Assembly: GCA_902616855.1 (NCBI GenBank)
Contig: CACMUL010000002.1
Location: 1 to 64,000, forward strand
Source: an uncultured Alphaproteobacteria bacterium
Lineage (GTDB): Bacteria; Pseudomonadota; Alphaproteobacteria; HIMB59
Length of the DNA stretch: 64,000 bases
Direction of reading: 5' to 3'
This document shows positions 1 to 14,059 of the stretch, in pieces (position 1 is the stretch's first letter; every line of letters starts with the position of its first letter). The position numbers and the translations under genes are program-made. Below the pieces are notes generated by a model. That model was given only the letters and a program-made list of their open reading frames with translations, had not been told where the DNA came from and searched no databases.

Positions 1-75
1 TCCAGGCAAAACTGCGATTTCAACTTCTTTTTCAAAAATCACTTTTTGAGGGGATACGACCTTCAAATTAATCAT
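1..75 (-). CDS. atpC: F1 ATP synthase epsilon subunit, N-terminal fragment (window edge)
   Basis: Only the first 25 codons are inside the window, starting MINLKVVSPQKVIFEKEVE, which fits the beta-sandwich start of the epsilon subunit. The gene begins two bases after the atpD stop codon, so it is the last gene of the F1 operon. The rest lies beyond the left edge. Epsilon couples the rotor to the catalytic head and restrains ATP hydrolysis. Confidence 0.9.
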   Translation of the reverse strand, partial: MINLKVVSPQKVIFEKEVEIAVLPG

Positions 76-77
76 AA

Positions 78-4472
<4,395 letters not shown>

Positions 4473-4537
4473 TTTGTTTAGTTAACCACAATTTTTTATC
4501 ACATCACCAGGCTAACAGGCATCATACAAATGACGCA

Positions 4538-6610
4538 TCAATCAATTGATAGTGGATCAATATCAATATTTATAAAACGCCTGTATTTAGAGGCTATTTT
4601 TGACATTAAGATGCCTATTTTTTTTCTCAAAACCTTATATGTCCTCTCTTTAAAATAAAAATTCTCATGAAAGTGCCTCATTTTATAAGGAATCAATGAA
4701 GGAACAGGTCCTAAAATATCTAGTCTACTCTCTTTGGATATATCAAGAATTTCTTGGCAAGCCTCTCTTATTGCTGAAACATTAGGGTGAATTAATTGAA
4801 TTTGAACAATTTTGTAGAATGGAGGTAAATTGTTATCTTCTCTTCTTTGAAGTTCTAATTTTATAAATTGATCTCTACTTTGGTTCTTAAGAGAATTGTA
4901 AATCGAATGCTTAGGATTGTAGGTTTGAATTAATACTTTACCCCTGTTACCCTCTCTTCCAGATCTACCTGCTACTTGTTGCAAAAGCTGGTATGTTTTT
5001 TCCATAGCTCTGAAATCAGGACTATACAGACTTGAGTCTGCGTCAATAATATTTACTAATTTTAAATTTGGAAAATGAAAAGACTTGCCAATTATTTGTG
5101 AGCCAATCAACAGATTAGTCTTTAAATTAAAAATGTTTTCAATGATCTCTTTTTTATTTTTTTTTGATTTTAATGTGTCACTAGAAAATAATTGATTTGA
5201 ATATCCAGGAAAAAGACGAGTAATCTCCTCTTGAAGTCTTTCTAAACCTATACCAATCGATATAAATTTTTCAGATGAACACATCTTACATATTTGGCTA
5301 GGCTCAAAATAATTAGAACAATGATGACAAATGAGTCTATCAATTTTTTTGTGATAAACTAAATTTACTGCACAATTTTGACACTGTATTGGTGTATGAC
5401 AACTTGCACATATTTTGGATGGAGCATAACCGCGTCTATTAAGAAAAAATAAAACTTGTCCTTTTTGTTTTAGGATCTTATTTGTTTCATCAAATACTTG
5501 TTTTGATATCCAAGCCCTTGAGCTAGGTTTTGATTGATTCATGTCAACAATTTCAACTGAAGGTAATTGAGTTTTATGAAATTGATTGGAAATATGATGA
5601 ATATGAAATTTTCTCTGATTAGAATTATGAAGGCTCTCTAATGATGGGGACGCACTTATTAAAAGACACAAAGCTTTTGAACATTTTGCTTTATATATGG
5701 CCATATCTCTAGCGTGATATTTTGGGCCGTCTTCTTGTTTATAAGATGAGTCGTGCTCTTCATCGCATATAATTAATTTTAAATTCTTGAAAGGAAGTAA
5801 AACTGATGACCTTGCTCCAACTAAAACGCATGGTTCACCCGATAAAAGAGATCTGATTATTCTAGCTTTTTGAATTTTTGATTGCTTGGAATGCCAAATA
5901 AAGGGTTTACAACCAAAGTATTTAAAAAATCTTCTAGACCATTCTTCAGTTAAAGCTATCTCTGGTAAAAGTATTAAAGATTGATTTCCCCTGACTAAAT
6001 TTGACTCAACAGCTTTTAAATACAATTCTGTTTTACCCGAACCTGTAACACCATCTATAAGGTGAACTTGAAAATCATTATTTTTATTTGTTTGAAGTGA
6101 TTTAAAAATATTTTCTTGAACAGGGTTTAAAGAAATATTTTGCGCCATGCCATCAAAAATAAAACTATTTGTAGTTTGGGATATTTTTTTTTCTTCTAAT
6201 AATTTCTGCCAATCTTTTTTTGATAGATTGTATTTATCAATGAGATTTTTTTGAGTTTCATAAATTTTATTTTTAAAAAGATAATAATTTTTTAATTGTA
6301 TATTAGGAAATTGTTGTATTGCCATTTTCAAAACCATACCTAAATCTATGAAGCAATGTATTGACACATACTTGTAAAAATCAATATTTTCTGTGCAAAC
6401 AGCAAATTGATAATAATTACTTATTGAAAGTACTTTTTTGAGATCGAATTTTAAATCTTTAATGTTCGTTTGAGATATAATGACTCCTGATGATTTTCTT
6501 TTTCTTAAAGGAATTTCAACAATAGAGCCTACATCAATAGAATGTGAGTATTTATAAGTCAGGCTCTCATTTATTTGCCCTATCGGCATAACTTGGTAGT
6601 AATAATCCAT
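4538..6610 (-). CDS. priA: Primosomal protein N', replication-restart helicase
   Basis: A 3'-5' DNA helicase that reloads the replisome at collapsed forks. The order is: N-terminal 3'-DNA-binding domain; helicase lobe 1 with Walker A GVTGSGKTE (about residue 190) and DEEHD (about 285); a zinc-binding insert with four CxxC pairs (CASC, CQNC, CHHC, CKMC, about 405-445); lobe 2 with QVAGRSGREGNRG; and a C-terminal domain. At 690 residues it is a little shorter than the E. coli protein, mostly at the N-terminus. It precedes the atp operon on the same strand, as in many alphaproteobacteria, and is divergent from the Xer gene 34 bases away. Confidence 0.97.
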   Translation of the reverse strand: MDYYYQVMPIGQINESLTYKYSHSIDVGSIVEIPLRKRKSSGVIISQTNIKDLKFDLKKVLSISNYYQFAVCTENIDFYKYVSIHCFIDLGMVLKMAIQQFPNIQLKNYYLFKNKIYETQKNLIDKYNLSKKDWQKLLEEKKISQTTNSFIFDGMAQNISLNPVQENIFKSLQTNKNNDFQVHLIDGVTGSGKTELYLKAVESNLVRGNQSLILLPEIALTEEWSRRFFKYFGCKPFIWHSKQSKIQKARIIRSLLSGEPCVLVGARSSVLLPFKNLKLIICDEEHDSSYKQEDGPKYHARDMAIYKAKCSKALCLLISASPSLESLHNSNQRKFHIHHISNQFHKTQLPSVEIVDMNQSKPSSRAWISKQVFDETNKILKQKGQVLFFLNRRGYAPSKICASCHTPIQCQNCAVNLVYHKKIDRLICHHCSNYFEPSQICKMCSSEKFISIGIGLERLQEEITRLFPGYSNQLFSSDTLKSKKNKKEIIENIFNLKTNLLIGSQIIGKSFHFPNLKLVNIIDADSSLYSPDFRAMEKTYQLLQQVAGRSGREGNRGKVLIQTYNPKHSIYNSLKNQSRDQFIKLELQRREDNNLPPFYKIVQIQLIHPNVSAIREACQEILDISKESRLDILGPVPSLIPYKMRHFHENFYFKERTYKVLRKKIGILMSKIASKYRRFINIDIDPLSID

Positions 6611-6644
6611 TTTAAATTTTGATTCTAATTTATAATATAATGTA

Positions 6645-7625
6645 ATGAATTTTATTGAACTGTTAGAACAGTTAAAAATAGATAAATCCTCAATACAAGA
6701 CTTTGATAAATGGGCTAGTTATTTAAAAGACATAAAAGGTCACTCGGAAAATACATATAGATCGTACTGCTTTGATGTATGTGATTTTTTAATTTTCTTT
6801 AAATTCTATAATGGAAATTCCGTATCTTTATCAAATTTAAAAGATTTAAATTTGCAAACATTTAGGGCTTGGTTGGCAGATCTCAGTGAGAATAGAAAAT
6901 ATAAAAATATTTATAAAAAACCATTGTCAGCAAGATCAAGGAGAAGAGCTATTAGTTCTATAAAAAATTTTTTTAAGTATTCATCTTTAAATAATGACTT
7001 ATATAAAGTTGCTTATAGCGAGGTTCAATTATTAAAAAATCCAAAAATTCCAAGATCCCTTCCTAAACCCATAGCAGAAGGAGATATTGAGCTTTTAATT
7101 GAAGAGTTAAAAAAAATATCAAAAAAAAGCTGGGTTCAAAAAAGAAATATAGCTTTGCTTTATCTTTTGTATGGATGTGGGCTACGAATAAATGAGGCCC
7201 TATCTATTACTAAAAGCCATTTAATTGATAAAAATTCTCTTACTATCTTGGGCAAAGGTAATAAAGAGAGATTAGTGCCAGTTCTTGATATTGTAGCTAA
7301 CTCATTAGAAAATTATCTAAAAGAAATACCATATGATTTGCCAAGCGATGTTTCGATATTTGTGGGAGATAGAGGTAATCCGCTTAAAGCCTCGGCTTTC
7401 CAAAGAGATTTGAAGAATGCCAGAGTTAATTTGGGGCTACCAAAAACAGCAACACCTCACTCATTAAGACATAGTTTTGCAACTCATCTATTAAAAAATG
7501 GTGGGGATTTAAGAATAATTCAAGAGTTATTAGGACATAGTTCGTTATCTACAACTCAAATATACACTGAAGTTGATGACATAAGTTTAGAAAAAACTTA
7601 TAAAGAAAAAAACCCTAGTAAGTAA
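6645..7625 (+). CDS. xerC: Tyrosine recombinase XerC/XerD type
   Basis: A site-specific recombinase of 326 residues that probably resolves chromosome dimers at dif. The N-terminal SAM-like domain contains GHSENTYRSYCFDVCDFLIFF. The catalytic domain has all active residues: Arg in CGLRINEAL, the HxxR pair in HSLRHSFATHLL, His in LLGHSSLSTTQIY and the nucleophile Tyr in IYTEV. The divergent neighbour is priA, an arrangement seen for xerC in alphaproteobacteria. That context favours XerC over XerD, but the sequence alone does not separate them. No integrative element surrounds it, so a phage integrase is unlikely. Confidence 0.88.
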   Translation: MNFIELLEQLKIDKSSIQDFDKWASYLKDIKGHSENTYRSYCFDVCDFLIFFKFYNGNSVSLSNLKDLNLQTFRAWLADLSENRKYKNIYKKPLSARSRRRAISSIKNFFKYSSLNNDLYKVAYSEVQLLKNPKIPRSLPKPIAEGDIELLIEELKKISKKSWVQKRNIALLYLLYGCGLRINEALSITKSHLIDKNSLTILGKGNKERLVPVLDIVANSLENYLKEIPYDLPSDVSIFVGDRGNPLKASAFQRDLKNARVNLGLPKTATPHSLRHSFATHLLKNGGDLRIIQELLGHSSLSTTQIYTEVDDISLEKTYKEKNPSK

Positions 7626-7627
7626 AT

Positions 7628-8392
7628 TTAGATTTTACCTCTAACTATAAAATGAGGATTGATTATATCTTTCTTTGAATATTTCAACCTATTACCTTTT
7701 AGGTCTTTTACAGTACCACCTGCTCCCTCTACAACGGCTTGCGCTGCTGCAGTATCCCATTCAGAAGTAGGTCCCAGTCTAGGATATAAATCAGCTAAAC
7801 CCTCTGCTATCATACAAAACTTTAAAGAACTACCGGCTTGTAGAGTATCAAAATTATTAAACTGAGATAAATAAGTTTTAGTCTCATTATTGAAATGACT
7901 TCTGCTCGTAACAATCTTTAATTTATCGGATGGTGATTGCACAGAAATAGATTTGATGTTGTCATTTAATAGCTTGTATGAACCTTTGTTAAGACCCCCA
8001 AAAAATAATGTCTTATCTTTTGGAATGTAAACAAACCCTTGGGTAGGATAATTGTTATTAATCAAAGCAATATTAATTGTAAATTCACCATTCTTATTGA
8101 TAAATTCTTTAGTTCCATCCAAAGGATCAACTAACCAGTATTTTGGCTCATCAGTGTACTTTTTCTCACCCTCCTCCGAAATTATGGGGTAAGCTGAAAT
8201 AGATGATAATAAATCAAAGATGTGCTCATGTGATGCTAAATCTGCTTCTGTTAATGGACTTTTATCGTCTTTATACTCAATACTTTGATCATATTTCTCA
8301 TAAATATTAAGAATTTTTTGGGAACATAACTCAAGATTTTCATTGATTTCATTGAAAAACTCAAATTGTCGTATTATGTGATTATTTGTCAT
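7628..8392 (-). CDS. cysQ: 3'(2'),5'-bisphosphate nucleotidase (inositol monophosphatase family)
   Basis: Removes the 3'-phosphate from PAP or PAPS, recycling the by-product of sulfate activation. The metal-binding motifs of the family are present: EADLASHEHI, ISEEGEK and WLVDPLDGTKEFINKNGEF, plus the C-terminal SEWDTAAAQAVVEGAGG. An open frame extends upstream to a TTG at 8461, but that adds a lysine-rich tail and leaves only 13 bases to the divergent cysD. I chose the ATG at 8392, giving 254 residues, the normal CysQ length. Divergence from cysD-cysNC supports a role in sulfate assimilation or PAPS turnover. Confidence 0.9.
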   Translation of the reverse strand: MTNNHIIRQFEFFNEINENLELCSQKILNIYEKYDQSIEYKDDKSPLTEADLASHEHIFDLLSSISAYPIISEEGEKKYTDEPKYWLVDPLDGTKEFINKNGEFTINIALINNNYPTQGFVYIPKDKTLFFGGLNKGSYKLLNDNIKSISVQSPSDKLKIVTSRSHFNNETKTYLSQFNNFDTLQAGSSLKFCMIAEGLADLYPRLGPTSEWDTAAAQAVVEGAGGTVKDLKGNRLKYSKKDIINPHFIVRGKI

Positions 8393-8474
8393 TTTTTTAA
8401 AATTTGTCTTTTTTTTATATACATTTAGATTTTTTTTTGTATTTTTCCAATAATACGACAAATGATCAATTATA

Positions 8475-9947
8475 ATGAATCATACTTTATTTTTTAAAAT
8501 TAACCCATCAATAAAATCTCCTGCTTGGGACAGCGATAGTCATTATAAATTCCTTTTAAGTAAAAAATTATTTAAAACAAAAAGATCTTATGAAAGGTGG
8601 TTGGAAAAAATATCTATTTTTCCAAAGAATTTAAATATAGAAAGCTATTTAAACATACATGCAGGCCATATAAACAAATTAATTTATGAAGATTCCATAA
8701 AAAAATTTGAAAAACAAAGAACACTTATTTTGTTTATCCAATATGTTGAGGTAAATAATAATAAATTTTTATTTGCAAATGATAGACGTAATGGAAGACT
8801 ATGGGTCAAAGTTAAATCAAATAAAGTAAACGATATTTCTGAGAGTTTAAAATATTTCTCAAAATTAAGAAAAAAAAATATTATTATTTTTCCAGACACT
8901 TATCTTCTTAAAATTTTTCTCGATCAAAAAATTGATGAAAATCAAATTAACAATAAATTAAAACTCTCAATTCATTTTCCTGAATATTTATTTTATATAA
9001 ATAACCTCAGAATTAATGATACGAAACTACTAAATAAATTTAATTTACCTCCAAACAGTTATCTGTCAGATCTAGAAGCGGAAAGTATTCATATTATTAG
9101 AGAAGTAGTTAGTGAAACAAAAAATCCTGTCATGCTTTACTCAATAGGAAAAGATAGTTCAGTGATGTTAAGGCTTGCTCAAAAAGCTTTTTACCCCAGT
9201 CTTCCCCCATTTCCTCTACTACATGTTGATACTCGATGGAAGTTCCGAGAAATGTATTTATTTAGAAATTGGGTAGAAAAAAATAGTGGTATGAAGCTAA
9301 TAACACATATAAATCCTGATGGTATTAAATCAAATATTAATCCCTTTGATCATGGCTCTGCTTTCCACACCGATATAATGAAAACTCAGAGTCTAAAACA
9401 AGCCTTGGACAAGTATAAATACGATGCTGCTTTTGGTGGAGCAAGAAGAGATGAAGAGAAATCAAGAGCTAAAGAAAGGGTTATTTCATTCCGAAACCCC
9501 TCTCATCAATGGGATCCCAAAAATCAGCGTCCAGAGCTTTGGTCTTTATATAACTCTAAAGTCAATAAGGGTGAAAGTACAAGGGTTTTTCCATTATCTA
9601 ATTGGACAGAATTAGATATTTGGCAATATATATACCAAGAACAAATACCAATAGTTCCCTTATATTTTGCAAAAGTTAGACCTGTAGTAGTGAGAGATGG
9701 AATGATTATTATGGTAGATGATGATCGTTTTAATATTCAATCTAACGAAAAAATTGAATTAAAAAGAATTAGGTTCAGAACACTTGGTTGTTATCCCTTA
9801 ACTGGTGCTATTGAATCAAATGCAAATTCACTTGAAGACATTGTTCTTGAACTTCTTCAATCCAAAACATCTGAAAGACAAGGAAGAGCTATCGATACAG
9901 ATTCAAGTAGCTCTATGGAAATCAAAAAAATTGATGGTTATTTTTAA
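8475..9947 (+). CDS. cysD: Sulfate adenylyltransferase subunit 2 with a ~190-residue N-terminal extension
   Basis: Residues from about 195 to 490 are a full-length CysD (about 295 residues), the ATP-pyrophosphatase subunit that makes adenylyl sulfate from ATP and sulfate. The PP-loop SIGKDSS is at 223-229, followed by [33 protein letters not shown] and the C-terminal [16 protein letters not shown]. The first 190 residues, rich in Lys, Asn, Ile and Tyr, match no domain I recognise. The first internal ATG is codon 220, at the edge of the PP-loop, so the ATG at 8475 is the natural start. No Shine-Dalgarno is obvious. It abuts cysNC with no gap. CysD identity is certain; the extension's role is unknown. 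Confidence 0.95.
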   Translation: MNHTLFFKINPSIKSPAWDSDSHYKFLLSKKLFKTKRSYERWLEKISIFPKNLNIESYLNIHAGHINKLIYEDSIKKFEKQRTLILFIQYVEVNNNKFLFANDRRNGRLWVKVKSNKVNDISESLKYFSKLRKKNIIIFPDTYLLKIFLDQKIDENQINNKLKLSIHFPEYLFYINNLRINDTKLLNKFNLPPNSYLSDLEAESIHIIREVVSETKNPVMLYSIGKDSSVMLRLAQKAFYPSLPPFPLLHVDTRWKFREMYLFRNWVEKNSGMKLITHINPDGIKSNINPFDHGSAFHTDIMKTQSLKQALDKYKYDAAFGGARRDEEKSRAKERVISFRNPSHQWDPKNQRPELWSLYNSKVNKGESTRVFPLSNWTELDIWQYIYQEQIPIVPLYFAKVRPVVVRDGMIIMVDDDRFNIQSNEKIELKRIRFRTLGCYPLTGAIESNANSLEDIVLELLQSKTSERQGRAIDTDSSSSMEIKKIDGYF

Positions 9948-11813
9948 ATGTATAAAGCCGGTACAATTAGCAGATACTTAAAAAGTCAAGCTTCCCTTAA
10001 TCTATTAAGGTTTATCACTTGTGGATCTGTTGATGATGGTAAAAGTACATTAATTGGTAGGATGCTTTATGAATCTCAAATGATATTTGATGATCAAGTT
10101 GCTTCCTTAAAAAACGACTCAAAAAAATATGGAACACAAGGTGAGAATATAGATTTTGCATTACTGGTCGATGGTTTATCAGCTGAGAGAGAACAAGGTA
10201 TTACTATAGATGTTGCATATCGATTTTTTTCAAGTAGCAAAAGAAAGTTTATTGTAGCAGATACACCAGGTCACGAGCAATATACTAGAAACATGGCGAC
10301 TGGGGCCTCAACAGCTGAGTTAGCTATTTTACTTGTTGATGCCCGTAATGGCATACTTACACAAACTAAGAGACATTCTTTTATTGTATCTCTTCTAGGA
10401 ATTAAAAATATTATCTTGGCAATTAATAAAATGGATTTAGTTAACTATGATAAAAATATTTATGAAAAAATAAGCTCAGAATACAAATTATTCTCAAAAA
10501 AATTAAATTTTGAAAATATTCAAAGTATTCCTATATCAGCACTTAATGGAGATAATATTCACAAAAAATCTAAATACATGAAATGGTACAATGATAAAAC
10601 CCTATTTGACTATTTAGAAACTTCTAAAACTAAAATACAAAGCTCTGACAGTTTTGTGTTACCTGTTCAAAGTGTCAATAGACCTAATTTAAATTTCAGA
10701 GGATATTCAGGAACCATCGCTGAGGGAAAAATTAGAAAGGGTGATGAGTTAATTTCTCTTCCGTCAAATCAAAAAGTAAAAGTAAAAGATATTTTTGTAG
10801 GCGAAAGATCCGTTAAAACAGCTAATTTAAAGCAAAGTATTACACTTACCATAGACAAAGAGATAGATACCTCTAGGGGCGATATACTATGCTCAAAAAA
10901 CTCCGCAGTTGATATGGCTGACCAATTTAATGTTAATGTTATTTGGATGTCAGAGGATAAGGGTTTTACTGGAAGAACTTATTTAGCGAAAATTCATAAT
11001 ATCTCAACCAGCATTAAAATTATGAACATAAAAAAAATATATGATGTAAATACGCTAGAATTCACTGCTGGAAATGAACTACAACTTAATGATGTTGCAG
11101 AAATTTCTATTTCATTTAATAAAACTGTTCCCTTTTCGACTTTTAAAGAAAATAAAATTTTGGGATCTTTAGTAATTATTGATCCAATTAATAATCAAAC
11201 TATTGGAATGGGAATGATAAACTTTTCTCTTCGTAGATCACAAAATATTCAACTTCAAAACTTAACCATCAATAAGAATTTAAGAGAGAAGATTAATGGT
11301 CATAAAGGTCAAGTGCTGTGGATGACTGGCCTCTCGGGATCAGGAAAATCCACTATAGCTAATGAACTAGAAAAAATATTATATTCTCAAGGTAAAAAAA
11401 CATATATTCTTGATGGAGACAATATCCGACACGGATTAAATAAAGATTTAGGTTTTACAGACAAAGATAGAGTTGAAAATATAAGACGAGTTGCAGAGGT
11501 GGCAAAACTTATGTGTGACGCTGGTCTAATTGTGATCACTGCTTTTATATCACCATTTAGATTAGAAAGAGAAATGGCTAGATCACTTTTTGAAAAAAAT
11601 GAATTTAAAGAAATATATATTTCAACTCCTTTAAAAGTAGCTGAAAAAAGAGATCCTAAGGGTTTATATAAAAAGGCAAGACAGGGTAAAATACCAAACT
11701 TCACAGGGATAGACAGTATCTATGAAAAACCTACAAACCCTGACTTAGAAATTGATACCTCTAAAGTTTCTTTAAGTAAGGCTGTAAAAAAAATATTGAA
11801 TATTATTACTTAA
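9948..11813 (+). CDS. cysNC: Bifunctional sulfate adenylyltransferase GTPase / APS kinase
   Basis: A 621-residue fusion. Residues 1 to about 440 are the CysN GTPase that drives CysD: P-loop GSVDDGKST, switch [14 protein letters not shown], and NKMD for guanine. Residues from about 450 are CysC, with P-loop GLSGSGKST, the [15 protein letters not shown] segment and FISPFR; this kinase makes PAPS from APS. Its ATG follows directly after the cysD stop, so the two are co-transcribed. No PAPS reductase or sulfite reductase lies in the window, so the end use (assimilation or sulfation) is open. The last eight bases overlap the convergent DUF2141 gene. Confidence 0.96.
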   Translation: MYKAGTISRYLKSQASLNLLRFITCGSVDDGKSTLIGRMLYESQMIFDDQVASLKNDSKKYGTQGENIDFALLVDGLSAEREQGITIDVAYRFFSSSKRKFIVADTPGHEQYTRNMATGASTAELAILLVDARNGILTQTKRHSFIVSLLGIKNIILAINKMDLVNYDKNIYEKISSEYKLFSKKLNFENIQSIPISALNGDNIHKKSKYMKWYNDKTLFDYLETSKTKIQSSDSFVLPVQSVNRPNLNFRGYSGTIAEGKIRKGDELISLPSNQKVKVKDIFVGERSVKTANLKQSITLTIDKEIDTSRGDILCSKNSAVDMADQFNVNVIWMSEDKGFTGRTYLAKIHNISTSIKIMNIKKIYDVNTLEFTAGNELQLNDVAEISISFNKTVPFSTFKENKILGSLVIIDPINNQTIGMGMINFSLRRSQNIQLQNLTINKNLREKINGHKGQVLWMTGLSGSGKSTIANELEKILYSQGKKTYILDGDNIRHGLNKDLGFTDKDRVENIRRVAEVAKLMCDAGLIVITAFISPFRLEREMARSLFEKNEFKEIYISTPLKVAEKRDPKGLYKKARQGKIPNFTGIDSIYEKPTNPDLEIDTSKVSLSKAVKKILNIIT

Positions 11814-12246
11814 GTCGAATTTCCAATTGTTGAAATTTAGTCATATCAAAAACTATGTTTTCAAAAACAACATCTTCAAAATTTAAATTAGGATTTAATG
11901 AAAACCCGAATGGTTCAAGAGGTTGACCTTTAAAATCTCTTGAAAATTTTCCATTTCCATCAGTATCTTGAAAGGCAAACAGGCCTATATTAATATGTGG
12001 GAAAGCTTTTAAATTAACATTATTAAATTTGTTTATATCTTGCTCTACAACAATAAAAAGAGGTGCGGAATTTTCCTCGAAATAATATTTCCTATCATAC
12101 CCCAGAATGTGAATTGGGCTCGAAGCATCAACAAAACCTGTGATTTTTGCTGTGAGATGATCTGAATATGAAGTTTTTATTACAAAAAAAGCCTGAAAAA
12201 TCAGGAAATAAATGATCAATTTAATACTAGCCAGATAGCTGTGCAT
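11806..12246 (-). CDS. DUF2141 family secreted protein
   Basis: A 146-residue protein with an N-terminal hydrophobic segment (about residues 7-27) that looks like a Sec signal peptide. The body matches DUF2141, whose hallmark is a calcium-like loop followed by a Gly-Phe-Ser motif: here [26 protein letters not shown]. The function of the family is unknown; periplasmic location is inferred from the signal. The gene is convergent with cysNC and overlaps it by eight bases, so it is not part of the sulfate operon. Confidence 0.8.
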   Translation of the reverse strand: MHSYLASIKLIIYFLIFQAFFVIKTSYSDHLTAKITGFVDASSPIHILGYDRKYYFEENSAPLFIVVEQDINKFNNVNLKAFPHINIGLFAFQDTDGNGKFSRDFKGQPLEPFGFSLNPNLNFEDVVFENIVFDMTKFQQLEIRLK

Positions 12247-12456
12247 AACTTTTGAAAGATTAATGTATTTTCACAAAAGTTGTACAAACAATTTGATTGG
12301 ATTTAAAACAAAAGAACAAACTACAAAAAAAACTTGAAAAACATGGTTTTTTTTTTAATTAATTTGAAATGTGTTATCATCATTCAACCAATAAACTACA
12401 TGCATAATGAATAACTGTGGATAACTCTGTTTAAAAGTATTAATTTATCATTGGTT

Positions 12457-12747
12457 ATGAAAAAAGGATACATCATAGTGAGAGTTTCAATTCACAAAAA
12501 TGCATTATTTCAAAAATATCCTCCTTTATCAACTGAAGTGATGAAAAAATATGGGGGTAAATACATAATTAGAGGTGGAAAAACTAAAGTTTTTGAAGGG
12601 GAATGGCCTGTAGACAGAACTACCGTAGTAGAATTTGAGAGCTTTGAAAGTGCAAAAAAATGTTATGAGTCTGTTGAATACTCAAAGGCTATGAAAATTA
12701 GGCAAAATAGTACAAAAAGTGACCTTATATTGATAGAGGGATATTAA
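12457..12747 (+). CDS. DUF1330 family protein
   Basis: A small cytoplasmic protein of 96 residues with the ferredoxin-like fold of the DUF1330 (dimeric alpha-beta barrel) family. It begins MKKGYIIVRVSIHK, carries KYGGKYIIRGGKTKVFEGEW in the middle and VVEFESFESAKKCYESVEYSKA towards the end, all typical positions of the family. A TTG six bases upstream is in frame, but the ATG at 12457 gives the normal family N-terminus. Function unknown. It is convergent with, and overlaps by four bases, the DUF1192 gene. Confidence 0.87.
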   Translation: MKKGYIIVRVSIHKNALFQKYPPLSTEVMKKYGGKYIIRGGKTKVFEGEWPVDRTTVVEFESFESAKKCYESVEYSKAMKIRQNSTKSDLILIEGY

Positions 12748-12920
12748 TTCTTTTTAAAAAATTGATCGGCTAATTTGAGTTTGTCTTTTTTCTTTTTCAA
12801 TAAAGTCTCAAGATTTTTGATTTCTAATTTATGATTGCCAATCATCTCCTCAATTTCTTCAACACTCAAATCATCTAAATCAATTGGTTTTATTTTTTTT
12901 GGCTCTTCTTCATCAAACAT
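12744..12920 (-). CDS. DUF1192 family small protein
   Basis: Fifty-eight residues, mostly a charged coiled coil. The sequence KPIDLDDLSVEEIEEMIGNHKLEIKNLE and the ending ADQFFKKN match DUF1192, a short alphaproteobacterial family in which the LDDLSVEEL motif precedes a helix. I placed the start at the ATG at 12920 (MFDEEEPKK), because the upstream part of the open frame reads through the end of the PhyH gene in another frame. It overlaps the PhyH gene by eight bases, so translation may be coupled. No function is known. Confidence 0.8.
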   Translation of the reverse strand: MFDEEEPKKIKPIDLDDLSVEEIEEMIGNHKLEIKNLETLLKKKKDKLKLADQFFKKN

Positions 12921-13752
12921 TTGTTCTATATCCTTCCTTTGTCCAAATAATTGGAAAAAAACTTTCATCTAACTCATCTGTTTCTAATTTTTTATATTTT
13001 TTGTAAATTCTCGCTGTACCTCCTGTATTTGTTGGATGAAACTTTGAGTCAGAAGGAACGCAATGAGCGACTATTGCTCTTCTATTACTATTTGTATTAT
13101 TAATACCTGATCCATGCCAAGTGTACCCATGATGAAATGCTACTCCACCTGCTGGAACTTCAACATATTGAATCTGAATTTCTTTATTTAATTTTGACGC
13201 ATAATCATTTAACTCTTTTTTATAATCACTAGGAGAGTGAAATTGTCCTTTAGGAGGACTTAATCCCCAAAGGTGTGATCCTTTTACATACTCAAGTGTC
13301 CCTTTTTCTTTATCGACATTATCAATGGGCATCCAACATGTCATCATTGTTTGTGGTACAATCCAATCATCGTACGCAGCATCTTGATGATAAGCTAAAG
13401 TTTTACCTCCAGGTGGTTTCCATAAAATATTGTCTTGTAAAAGTCTTGATCCGCTCCAGCCCATTAGTTCAGCACAAGCTTTTCCTAAAAATTCATTGCA
13501 AACTATTTCCTTTATAGAATTATCTGATTTCCAAGCGTTACAAATTTGTCTAGTAACATCTTTTGGTCCACTTTCAAACTTCCAATTCCACTCGTCAGGT
13601 TCAATACCTGTTTCAAAGTTTCCTTTAAATAAACTTTGAAACCTCTCATACAATCGCTCAAAATGTGTCGTATCGAGAAAACTCTCAATAATCAAAAAAC
13701 CATTTTTTTGAAAATCTTTTTTTTGACTCTCATTTAAAGAAATTTCTATCAT
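12913..13752 (-). CDS. Phytanoyl-CoA dioxygenase (PhyH) family oxygenase
   Basis: A non-haem Fe(II)/2-oxoglutarate oxygenase of 279 residues. The iron ligands are the His-x-Asp of AYHQDAAYDDW (about residue 120) and the distal His in HHGYTWHGSG (about 210); the Arg of NNTNSNRRAIVAH is placed to bind 2-oxoglutarate. The middle holds TCWMPIDNVDKEKGTLEYVKGSH, the typical PhyH signature. Marine relatives hydroxylate a wide range of small molecules, so the substrate cannot be read off. It is followed by the overlapping DUF1192 gene and is divergent from the small lipoprotein gene. Confidence 0.88.
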   Translation of the reverse strand: MIEISLNESQKKDFQKNGFLIIESFLDTTHFERLYERFQSLFKGNFETGIEPDEWNWKFESGPKDVTRQICNAWKSDNSIKEIVCNEFLGKACAELMGWSGSRLLQDNILWKPPGGKTLAYHQDAAYDDWIVPQTMMTCWMPIDNVDKEKGTLEYVKGSHLWGLSPPKGQFHSPSDYKKELNDYASKLNKEIQIQYVEVPAGGVAFHHGYTWHGSGINNTNSNRRAIVAHCVPSDSKFHPTNTGGTARIYKKYKKLETDELDESFFPIIWTKEGYRTNV

Positions 13753-13841
13753 CTTAAAAATTTTATTATCCTTTATGAAATATATTTTAGATTATAATTT
13801 AAATAAATTGACATTTTTGTTAGATATCTGATAATCCTACA

Positions 13842-14006
13842 ATGTCAAAAAAACTAATATTAATAATACTTTCTTCATTTTTTTTAATCACTAGTTGCGC
13901 AACTGTAAGCGAAAAAGCTAATGACGCTTACGATACTGTAGCGGGTGCCGTATCTAAAGGTTACAACAAAGTTAAAGATACAGTAACCGGCGGCGACGAC
14001 GATTAA
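13842..14006 (+). CDS. Small lipoprotein (entericidin-like), 54 residues
   Basis: A short gene starting MSKKLILIILSSFFLITSCA. A lipobox (ITSC, Cys at residue 19) follows a lysine-rich n-region and hydrophobic core, so lipidation by Lgt and cleavage by LspA are expected. The mature part of 36 residues has two related blocks (KANDAYDTVAGAVSKG and YNKVKDTVTGG) and an acidic end. The layout resembles entericidin-like small lipoproteins. Function is unknown. It lies alone between PhyH (divergent) and a glutamine amidotransferase gene 53 bases downstream. Confidence 0.75.
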   Translation: MSKKLILIILSSFFLITSCATVSEKANDAYDTVAGAVSKGYNKVKDTVTGGDDD

Positions 14007-14059
14007 GTTTAGCGCTTCACAAGGCGTGCCCTTTACTAAGTTCAAATTAATTTAATTTA

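Noticed and set aside
6645..7625. Xer-type recombinase as the integrase of a mobile element
   Set aside because: It sits divergent from priA with no att repeats, tRNA or cargo; the layout is that of a chromosomal Xer gene.
8393..8461. N-terminal extension of CysQ from an in-frame TTG
   Set aside because: It adds 23 lysine-rich residues, has no ribosome-binding site, and would leave 13 bases for two divergent promoters; the ATG at 8392 gives the normal length.
12240..12450. Two DnaA-box-like sequences (TGTGCATAA at 12240 and TGTGGATAA at 12416) around an AT-rich tract, as a possible replication origin
   Set aside because: Relaxed matches to TTATNCACA also occur at about 18123, 21214 and 51848, roughly the rate expected by chance at this base composition. 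There is no dense box cluster and no origin-type gene neighbourhood.
13275..13639. Open frames on the plus strand inside the PhyH gene, and similar antisense frames elsewhere
   Set aside because: They lack family features and lie fully opposite well-supported genes; they are by-products of codon bias.
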